Assembly: GCA_016712505.1 (NCBI GenBank)
Contig: JADJQY010000024.1
Coordinates: 1-34,733, forward strand
Direction: 5' to 3'
Length of the DNA: 34,733 nucleotides
DNA from: Candidatus Eiseniibacteriota bacterium
GTDB taxonomy: Bacteria; Eisenbacteria; RBG-16-71-46; CAIMUX01
This document shows, one piece after another, positions 25,598 through 32,330 of the stretch. A model generated the notes under the pieces. It was not told the DNA's origin, did not search any database, and saw nothing but the letters and a program-made list of their open reading frames with translations. Within the stretch, counting starts at the first letter, position 1, and each line of letters opens with the position of its first letter. Made by a program: the position numbers and the translations under genes.

Positions 25598-27025
25598 GGG
25601 GCTCCTCTCGAAAGTCCGTGTTGATTGGGTTCCTGGACGCATCGTGGAGCTAGGCCCGCACTTGCAAAGCAAACGCTCCTGAGTTCCCATGTCGCCTTCT
25701 TCGACCAAGAAGGAGGGCGTCGATGGGTCATCAGGAGCAGGGTCAGACTCTCAGAGAGACGTGGGCACTGCAAGGGTTCGAAGTGGAGTCGGTGGAGATC
25801 GAGGAGAGCACCGACCGGGGCGGCCGTCCGGCGGTAAAGCTGGTTCGCCTGCACGATGTTCGAGGAGTCCATGTTTGCCCCCAGTGCGGGAAGCGTCACC
25901 GGGAAGGGCTGTTCGAGGAGAGCATGGAGCGACGCTGGCGCGATCGGTCGCTTGGCGACTTCGAGACCTACGTGGTGCTCACGCCCCTTCGCATCGCCTG
26001 CTGTGGGGGGACGCGCGTGGAGCAGATGCCGTGGGAGGTGCCCGGGCACCGCATGACCCGGCGATTCTTCGAGTTGATTGCCGCGCTTTGTCGTCGGCTG
26101 CCGGTCTCGGAGGTGGCGAAGATGGCCAAGCTCTCGTGGGAGACGGTCTGTCGAGTCGACAAGACTTCGATCGAGCTGGCCCTGGGCGGCGATCGACCCT
26201 CGCTCGATGGCCTGACCTGGATCGGCGTGGATGAGGTGTCGCGTACCGGTGGACACGTCTACTTCACGGTGGTGACCGACCTGAAGTCGGGATCGGTGGT
26301 CTGGCTGGGCGAGGGGAAGAAGGCGGAGAGCCTGCGCGCCTTCTTCGAGGAGCTGGGTCCGGAGCGATGCGCGCGGATCGAAGGGGTGATCAGCGATCTG
26401 GGTCCGGCCTACGTCGGGGTGATCGCACAGGCTGTACCGCACGCGGTCCATCTTCTCGATCGGTTCCACGTCATCCAGTGGGTGAACGAAGCGGTGAACA
26501 CGATCCGGCGAGAGGTGTTCGGGGGCGCTCCCGCGATGAGCTGGGCCGACAGTTGAAGGTGAAGAAGTGGATGTTGCTTCGCGCGCGCGAAGCGCTGGAC
26601 CTGGGAGAGAAGCGACTGCTCGGGCGATTGCTTCGCCAGAATCGTACTCTCCAACGAGCCTATCTGCTGAAGGAGCAGCTGCGCGGGATCTTCCGGTACG
26701 GTTGGATCTACCTCGGGGCGCTGCGCCGAGCGTTGGAAGGCTGGTGCCGGATGGCCGTCCGCAGCCGACTGAAGCCCTTGGTTCAAGTCGGTCATCGACT
26801 GCGGGAACACATGGAGAAGTTGGTCGGTGGGTTCGAGCATGGAATCAAGATGGGCCTGGTCGAAGCGATCAACGGCAAGATCGCGCAACTTCGTCGTCGC
26901 GCCCACGGCTATCGCGATCCCCAATACTTCATGCTCAAGATCTACCAAACCTGCTTCCTCCACGACGACCCCTGGGCTCAAGTCATCCTATGAGCCTGTT
27001 CACACGGGAAATCGAGAGGAGCCCC
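25598..27025 (+). mobile_element. ISL3-family insertion sequence
   Basis: The element is 1428 bp with imperfect terminal inverted repeats of 24 bp. The left end starts GGGGCTCCTCTCGA at 25598, and the reverse complement of the right end, 27012-27025, is identical over 14 bases; CCGTGT then matches after four mismatches (20 of 24). One transposase gene fills it. Flanking AAAA occurs on both sides (25594-25597 and 27026-27029). The 8-bp target duplication usual for ISL3 is not seen, so the outer boundary is a little uncertain. It lies between the propeller gene's promoter region and the TPR membrane gene. Confidence 0.85.
25723..26993 (+). CDS. ISL3-family DDE transposase (one frameshift)
   Basis: AGGAGG precedes the ATG at good spacing. 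The N-terminal zinc-binding region has HVCPQCGKRH and IACCGGTRVEQMPW. A helix-turn-helix-like stretch (LPVSEVAKMAKLSWETVCRV) follows. The catalytic core has the first Asp in GVDEVSRTGGH, the second in VISDLGPAYV, the family signature LLDRFHVIQWVNEA, and the Glu region GLVEAINGKIAQLRRRAHGY. As read, the frame ends at 26556. One extra C at 26530-26532 would give FGGAPRDELGRQL and a 423-residue product, normal for ISL3 transposases, ending at 26993. The lesion may be an assembly indel or a recent inactivation; programmed frameshifting is not usual in this family. Confidence 0.9.
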
Positions 27026-27072
27026 AAAAGGCCGGTGACGATCACGGTGGTCTTCGCATAGGATCGCTGTCC

Positions 27073-28959
27073 ATGAGCCAACCAGAACGGGCGACTCCCA
27101 CCAGAGCGTTGGTGGATCGCAATCTCAGTTTCGCGATCTGGGTCCCACTCCTCCTGGGGCTGCTTGCCTATGTCCCCACCCTCCGAAACGGCTTCGTCTG
27201 GGACGATCTCGTCTACATCGTGCAGAATCCGGCCGCCCACCAGCTAGGCAGTCTCAGCACAAGCCTGTGGCAGGGATTCGGTTGGCGCCCAGGAGAGAAC
27301 GAGGCAGCCAACGCCAGTTTGCTCTACTACCGACCGGTGGTGGTATTTCTCAATACCGTCCAGTGGGTTACCAGCAACGGCCAAGCCGTCCAGTTTCACC
27401 TGGCAAACATCCTGTTGCACGCGGGAAGCGCCGCCGCATTGGGCGCCCTCGCCCTGTCACTTGGCCTTTCGAGCGGCACGGCGCTCGTTGTCGGCGGTCT
27501 GTTCGCGGTGCACCCGGCCCCGTCCGAGGCTGTGGCCTGGATCTCTGCCCGCACCGACTTGCTCGCGACCGGCTTCGCCTTGGCCACGGTGCTGTCGGTT
27601 GCCTCGCAGTTTTCCCCTGGCGCCGCGACCGAACGGCTCCGGAGTGCGCAGGGCGGGCAGCTGCCCGGAGTCGCCTGGCTACTTCCAGGCATCCTACTGC
27701 TAGTCGCTTTGGGCTCGAAGGAGTCGGCGCTCGCGGCACTTCCCGCGGCCGGCCTTGTCCTCTTCGTGCTCCGCCCCACGCGTCGGACACTTGGTGGCAT
27801 CGCCGGGGCACTCGCGGTTGGATTTGCGATCTACCTGGCGCTGCGAGTCGCGGCCCTGGACGATCGCGCGTTCGGCCCCACTGCCCGCCACGAACATCCG
27901 GCGTTTGGGCCGCGAATCCTGCAGAGCGGAGCGCTCTTCTTCTTTCATCTCAGTCGCCTCGTTCTTCCCTGGCCATCTTGCACGGAGCCACCGCAGTTTC
28001 TAACCGTGGCGAACCTCTCGAAACCGATGGCGATCGGCGGCCTCGCACTGCTGGCCTTGGCTTCGGTGGTTCTCGCTCTCGTCGTGCGGCGCGCGGGGAG
28101 GAGTCGGGATCCGCGCGCGCTGTCCGGGGGGGTTGGGCTCGTTTTGTTCCTCGGGGGCCTGATTCCGGTGCTGCAGTGGAAGCCGTCAGGCGACTTCTAC
28201 GGCGAACGTTTCATGTATCTGCCGACGGCCGGTTTTCTTCTCACGCTCGGGGCCGCCTTTGACGGGGTCCTTTCCCGGGGGGCCCGCGGGATTGCAACCC
28301 TGGCCGTCTGCGCCATCCCCTGCTTCGCCTTGCTACAGATGCGACTGCCGGAATGGAAGGATGAGATCAGCCTCTTCTCAGCCGCGATCGAAACGCGCCC
28401 GGAGAGCGCGCGGGCGCACTCCGCGCTTGGATCCGCTTTGATGAACGGCGGTCGCGTGCAGGAAGCGGAGCCTCACCTTCGTCGGGGCCTGGAGCTGGAC
28501 CCAAAGGACACGACGAAGCAGGCCCAGGTCGGTTCCCTTCTCCTCAAGCTGGGAAAGGTGGACGAGGGGGTCACGGAACTCCAGCGCGCCTACGACGGCG
28601 GACTCCACTCGGTCACAGTGCTGACCAACCTGGGTGTCGGTCGTATCTACCAGGGCCAGGGAGAAGCCGCAGTAAAGGTGCTCAGTGAGGCGCTCGAGGT
28701 CCAACCGAACAGCGTGACTCTCCTTGAAGTCCTCGCGCTGGCGTACGGCAAGAGCGGAGCACACGAGGAAGCGGCCACTCGCCTCCGACAGGTGGTGACT
28801 CTCGATCCGACGCGGAAAAGTGCGTACCTCAGCCTGATCGACACCTATCGCAACGGGCTAAAGCTCCCCGAACAGGCAACGCTGTGGAGCAACGAGTTTC
28901 TCGAGAGGTTCCCGGATGCTCCGGAAGCAGCGCGCGTGCGCGAGTTGCTCGGTCGCTAG
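27073..28959 (+). CDS. Membrane protein with C-terminal TPRs, TMTC-like (GT-C fold)
   Basis: This 628-residue protein starts at MSQPERATPTRALVD, nine bases after AGGA. The N-terminal 430 or so residues contain about ten membrane segments. The first loop has YVPTLRNGFVWDDLVYIVQNP, with the paired aspartates typical of TMTC-type GT-C glycosyltransferases, followed by YRPVVVFLN, VQFHLANILLHAGSA, HPAPSEAVAWISARTDLLAT and YGERFMYLPTAGF, all expected for that group. Residues about 450-620 are tetratricopeptide repeats (ARAHSALGSALMNGGRVQEA). Eukaryotic TMTCs are O-mannosyltransferases using dolichol-phosphate mannose; for bacterial relatives the donor and acceptor are not established. The insertion sequence ends 47 bp upstream of its ATG, so its native promoter may be displaced. 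It converges on PPK2 with an 8-bp gap. Confidence 0.85.
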   Translation: MSQPERATPTRALVDRNLSFAIWVPLLLGLLAYVPTLRNGFVWDDLVYIVQNPAAHQLGSLSTSLWQGFGWRPGENEAANASLLYYRPVVVFLNTVQWVTSNGQAVQFHLANILLHAGSAAALGALALSLGLSSGTALVVGGLFAVHPAPSEAVAWISARTDLLATGFALATVLSVASQFSPGAATERLRSAQGGQLPGVAWLLPGILLLVALGSKESALAALPAAGLVLFVLRPTRRTLGGIAGALAVGFAIYLALRVAALDDRAFGPTARHEHPAFGPRILQSGALFFFHLSRLVLPWPSCTEPPQFLTVANLSKPMAIGGLALLALASVVLALVVRRAGRSRDPRALSGGVGLVLFLGGLIPVLQWKPSGDFYGERFMYLPTAGFLLTLGAAFDGVLSRGARGIATLAVCAIPCFALLQMRLPEWKDEISLFSAAIETRPESARAHSALGSALMNGGRVQEAEPHLRRGLELDPKDTTKQAQVGSLLLKLGKVDEGVTELQRAYDGGLHSVTVLTNLGVGRIYQGQGEAAVKVLSEALEVQPNSVTLLEVLALAYGKSGAHEEAATRLRQVVTLDPTRKSAYLSLIDTYRNGLKLPEQATLWSNEFLERFPDAPEAARVRELLGR

Positions 28960-28967
28960 CCCCTCCT

Positions 28968-29777
28968 TCACTCGATCCGGATCGACTTGGGATCGAAGCT
29001 CGGCTTGGGGTACTGCATCTTCCAGGACTCCATGGTTTCGCGCACGATCTCGGTGATGGCCAGGTCGCGATACCACTTCTTGTTCGCGGGGATGACGAAC
29101 CAGGGGGCATCTGCCGTGTGGCACTTGCGGATCGCGGCCTCGAAGGCCTTCATGTAGGCGTCCCAGTGCTTCCGCTCCTCCACGTCGGCGGGGGAGAACT
29201 TCCAGTGCTTCTCGGGATCGTCGAGGCGAGCCTGGAATCGCTCCTTCTGTTCGTCCCGCGAGATGTGGAGCAGGAACTTGAGGATGTGAACGTCGGCCGC
29301 GACCAGGTTCGCCTCGAAGCGGTTGATCTGTTCGTAGCGGGCGGACCAGACCGACTTGGGCACCAGCTCGTGCACCCGCACGACCAGGACGTCCTCGTAA
29401 TGCGAACGGTTCCAGATCCCGATCTCGCCGCGCCGCGGCACGGCCTGGTGCACGCGCCAGAGGAAGTCGTGGTCGAGTTCGACCTCGGACGGCTTCTTGA
29501 ACGAGGTCACGGTGCAGCCCTGGGGATTCATGCCGCCGCTCAAGGTTCGGATCGCGCCATCCTTGCCGCCGGCATCGATCGCCTGAAGGACGATCAGCAG
29601 GGAGCGCTGGTTCTCGGCGAAGAGCCGGTACTGCAGCTCGTCGATCGCGGCGGCGTTCTTCTCGATCCGGGTGCGCGCCTGCTCCTTCCCCTTGGCCCCG
29701 GGGGTAGAATCGGGATCGACCGCTTCGAGCCGGAAGGAGGCCGGCTTCCGGATGGACAGTGTCTCGGTGAAGTTCAT
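28968..29777 (-). CDS. Polyphosphate kinase 2 family (class III-like)
   Basis: This 269-residue protein transfers phosphate between polyphosphate and nucleotides. The Walker A region is LQAIDAGGKDGAIR (64-77), followed by GGMNPQGCTVTSFKKPSEVE, DHDFLWRVHQAVPRRGEIGI, NRSHYEDVLVVRVHELVP and later the Walker B/lid region with FLLHISRDEQKERF. NPQG, the paired NRSHYE and the overall length match class III PPK2, which phosphorylates AMP and ADP; the class call is by recollection of motifs. AGGAG lies six bases before the ATG. The start overlaps the fructokinase stop by 4 bp (ATGA, 29774-29777), so the two genes are co-translated. Confidence 0.93.
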   Translation of the reverse strand: MNFTETLSIRKPASFRLEAVDPDSTPGAKGKEQARTRIEKNAAAIDELQYRLFAENQRSLLIVLQAIDAGGKDGAIRTLSGGMNPQGCTVTSFKKPSEVELDHDFLWRVHQAVPRRGEIGIWNRSHYEDVLVVRVHELVPKSVWSARYEQINRFEANLVAADVHILKFLLHISRDEQKERFQARLDDPEKHWKFSPADVEERKHWDAYMKAFEAAIRKCHTADAPWFVIPANKKWYRDLAITEIVRETMESWKMQYPKPSFDPKSIRIE

Positions 29778-30685
29778 GCGTTCTCCTCGGGCCAGAGCCA
29801 GGCGGCACCACGCACGCCCCCTGCGTCGCCGTGAACCGGCGGCAGAAGACGGGTGGATAGGTGATCGGAAAAGACCCAGGTAAGCCAGTGGCGGGGCACC
29901 TCGCGATAGAGTCGCTCGATGCGTGAGAGTCCGCCGCCGAGCACGATGACGTCCGGGTCGATCAGGTTGATGACATGGGCCAGGGCGCGCGCGAGCCTCT
30001 CCTCGTAGCGGCCCAGGGTGGCGAGCGCCTCGGCTTCGCCCGCCTCGGCGCGAGCAACGATCTCCGGGCCGTCGAGTCCCGCTTGCTCGGGATGAAGGCG
30101 ACCATGATCGGCCGCCAGGCCCGGGCCGGAAAGGAACGACTCGATGCAGCCGCTCAGACCGCAGTAGCACAGTGTCCCCGGACGCTCCTCGTCGCGCGGC
30201 CAGGGGAGCGGATTGTGACCCCACTCGCCGGCGATCGCATTGCGGCCGCTCAGAAGCTGCTGTCGGACCACCACACCTCCGCCGCAGCCCGTCCCCAGGA
30301 TCACGCCGAAGACGGTCTCCGCCCCAACGCCGGCCCCATCGATCGCCTCGGAGAGGGCGAAGCAGTTGGCATCGTTGGCCAGGCGGACCACGCGCTTCAG
30401 CCTCGCCTCGAGATCCTCCTTGAGCAGGCGCCCATTGAGCCAGGTCGAGTTGCAGTTCTTCATCCGACCAGACGCGGGAGAAACCGCCCCCGGGGTTCCC
30501 AGGCCGATCGAACAACGCTCGCCGCTCGCGGCCTCCAGCTCGAGGGCGAGTGAGGCGATCGCCCGCAGCGTACCCTCATAGTCGCCTCGCGGGGTGGGAA
30601 TCCGGCGTCGCGCGCACTCGCGGCCGTCGGCACCGAGTACGATCCCTTCGATCTTGGTCCCACCGAGATCGATGCCGATTCGCAT
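29774..30685 (-). CDS. mak: ROK-family fructokinase
   Basis: This 303-residue cytoplasmic kinase phosphorylates fructose (and possibly related hexoses) at C6. It begins MRIGIDLGGTKIEGIVLGAD with the ATP-binding loop DLGGTK. It then shows NCNSTWLNGRLL, RLANDANCFALSEAIDGAG, ILGTGCGGGVV, AGEWGHNPLPWPRDEE, the zinc-type C-Y-C-G-x-x-G-C-I-E motif, DPDVIVLGGGLS and the end GVRGAAWLWPEE. This order and the last motif match E. coli Mak almost throughout. GGGAGAGGGA precedes the ATG. The stop overlaps the PPK2 start by 4 bp; a 180-bp gap separates it from the divergent SUMF1 gene and must hold both promoters. Confidence 0.95.
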   Translation of the reverse strand: MRIGIDLGGTKIEGIVLGADGRECARRRIPTPRGDYEGTLRAIASLALELEAASGERCSIGLGTPGAVSPASGRMKNCNSTWLNGRLLKEDLEARLKRVVRLANDANCFALSEAIDGAGVGAETVFGVILGTGCGGGVVVRQQLLSGRNAIAGEWGHNPLPWPRDEERPGTLCYCGLSGCIESFLSGPGLAADHGRLHPEQAGLDGPEIVARAEAGEAEALATLGRYEERLARALAHVINLIDPDVIVLGGGLSRIERLYREVPRHWLTWVFSDHLSTRLLPPVHGDAGGVRGAAWLWPEENA

Positions 30686-30865
30686 GTGTTCCCTCTCCCG
30701 CTTGACGAGAAGCCTGATCGCAACCGTGGTGAGCCCGGACACGATGCCTCATGCCGGTTCGCCCGATCAAGCTGGCCCGCAGGAGAAAGCAAATGACCCC
30801 GGCGGCTCCGAGCGGCTACGCTCTTAAGGCGCGTGGGAAGCGCGGCGGGCCACCTGGAGTCGATC

Positions 30866-32122
30866 ATGCGAAGCAGCACACTCATCGCGGCCGGGCTCTG
30901 CTCGTGCCTTTTCGTCCTCCCCTGCCCGGCGGAGCCGGGATTTGCGCTCGTCCCCGCCGCGGCGTTCACCGCCGGCGATCCCGAGGCGGTCTGCGGAAGT
31001 TCGATGCGCGAGGTGACGCTCACCCGCGACTACTGGTTCGCCACCACCGAAGTCACCAACGCCGAGTTCGTCGACCGACTCCAGGCCGCGTACGACGCGG
31101 GCTGGGTGGCGGTCGAGGGCACGCGCGTCCGCGACACCACCGGGTCGGGCGCGACGCTGTGCGAACTGGGCACCTGGTACGCGGAACTCCAGTTCGCGGA
31201 CGGCGTCTTTTCGGTCCGCGAGGCGCCGTACGCGCTGATCAACGCCTACCCGGGCGGCTACACCCCGGCTTCGCACCCCGTGGTCCGGGTCACCTGGTTC
31301 GGCGCCGCCGCCTACTGCAACTGGCGAAGCATCGAAGAGGGGCTTCCCCCGGCTTACGATCCCTTCACCTGGGAGTGCAATGGGGGCGATCCCTATGGAG
31401 CGGTCGGGTATCGACTTCCGATGGACGCCGAGTCCGAGTGGGCAGGGAGGTTTCCGGACGGACGCAATCACCCTTGGGGGGATGATCCGGCGGACTGCAC
31501 GCGTGCCAATCACTCCACCGGGACGAACTACTGCCGCGGCTGGACCGCGCCGGTGGGATCGTTCCCGGCCGGGGTCAGCGCACTCGGGATCTACGATCTG
31601 GGCGGCAACGTCGGAGAGTGGTGCAACGACTACTGGGTGTGCGTCGCGCCGACCGACCCGGTGATCGACCCGCTCGGCCCCCCGACCGGCACCAAGAAGG
31701 TGCTGCACGGCGGAGGCTGGTTCTACGGCGCTCCCTACACCCGCTGCGCCACGCGCGACGCGGACGATCCCGACTTCGGGTACGAGGGACAGGGATTCCG
31801 GATCGCCCGCACCGCACTGGCGCCAGCACAGGTCAGCGGGGCCGGTGGAGGTCGTGGCGGCGAGCTTCGACTCCTCACCCATCCGGTCCGGGGGGGTGAG
31901 GGGCTGCGCCTGCGGCTGCCGTCGGAACGGGGAGAGCGCGCGGAACTCCAGGTCTATGACGTCTCGGGACGCGGGTTGAGTCGAATCACCGTCGCGCCGC
32001 ACGTCGAGACCGTGACCCTGGCCACGCGCGATCTGGTTCCCGGTCGCTACTGGGTACGTCTCGCCGGACCGACCCCGGATTCACTCCGCCCCGCGGCGAT
32101 CAGCTTCGTGGTGGTGCGCTAG
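30866..32122 (+). CDS. Secreted SUMF1-fold (FGE-like) protein with C-terminal beta domain
   Basis: This 418-residue protein starts MRSSTLIAAGLCSCLFVLPC with a signal peptide; GGAG is about seven bases upstream. The SUMF1/FGE-type fold is shown by TTEVTNAEFVDRL, HPVVRVTWFGAAAYCNW, GYRLPMDAESEWAGR, GIYDLGGNVGEWCNDYW, HGGGWFYGAPYTRCATRDAD and GFRIART. In true formylglycine-generating enzymes the segment after the H/R-G-G-S/G-W has two catalytic cysteines; here only one (TRC) is present and the spacing differs, so catalysis is doubtful and a structural or binding role more likely. The last 90 or so residues (VYDVSGRGLSRITVAPHVET ... GRYWVRLAG) are a Por-type C-domain, suggesting surface sorting. 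Divergent from mak. Confidence 0.88.
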   Translation: MRSSTLIAAGLCSCLFVLPCPAEPGFALVPAAAFTAGDPEAVCGSSMREVTLTRDYWFATTEVTNAEFVDRLQAAYDAGWVAVEGTRVRDTTGSGATLCELGTWYAELQFADGVFSVREAPYALINAYPGGYTPASHPVVRVTWFGAAAYCNWRSIEEGLPPAYDPFTWECNGGDPYGAVGYRLPMDAESEWAGRFPDGRNHPWGDDPADCTRANHSTGTNYCRGWTAPVGSFPAGVSALGIYDLGGNVGEWCNDYWVCVAPTDPVIDPLGPPTGTKKVLHGGGWFYGAPYTRCATRDADDPDFGYEGQGFRIARTALAPAQVSGAGGGRGGELRLLTHPVRGGEGLRLRLPSERGERAELQVYDVSGRGLSRITVAPHVETVTLATRDLVPGRYWVRLAGPTPDSLRPAAISFVVVR

Positions 32123-32300
32123 ACCCGGACTGCGCCGCTTCGATGCCGTCACACCAGATTCCGACCGCCTGCGCCGCGAGATGTGCGGGATCGAGGCCGG
32201 CCGCGCCGAAGGGGCCACCCAGTTGCTCGTCGAGGGCGAGCACCGCGATCCCGTGCACCTGCCCCCAGAGCATGTTCGCCTTGCGCAGGGTGGCGGCAAG
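32100..32300 (-). pseudogene. C-terminal remnant of a TetR-family regulator
   Basis: In one minus-strand frame the sequence reads LAATLRKANMLWGQVHGIAV, then LALDEQLGG and, further on, HLAAQAVGIWCDGIEAA before TGA at 32100. The W-x-x-V-H-G-(I/L)-A-x-L motif is typical of the C-terminal ligand domain of TetR regulators that precede exporter or receptor genes. The N-terminal DNA-binding half is missing: the frame upstream of about 32300 is unrelated and is taken over by the TonB receptor's start region. It overlaps the last codons of the SUMF1 gene by 23 bp. Only about 66 codons are left, so this is a broken gene. Confidence 0.55.
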
Positions 32301-32330
32301 TCGCGACCGAGGTTCCGAAGGAGGAAGTCG

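Noticed and set aside
26521..26560. Programmed frameshift in the transposase
   Set aside because: ISL3 transposases normally have one frame; no clear slippery heptamer with a downstream structure is seen, and other genes here have similar homopolymer lesions.
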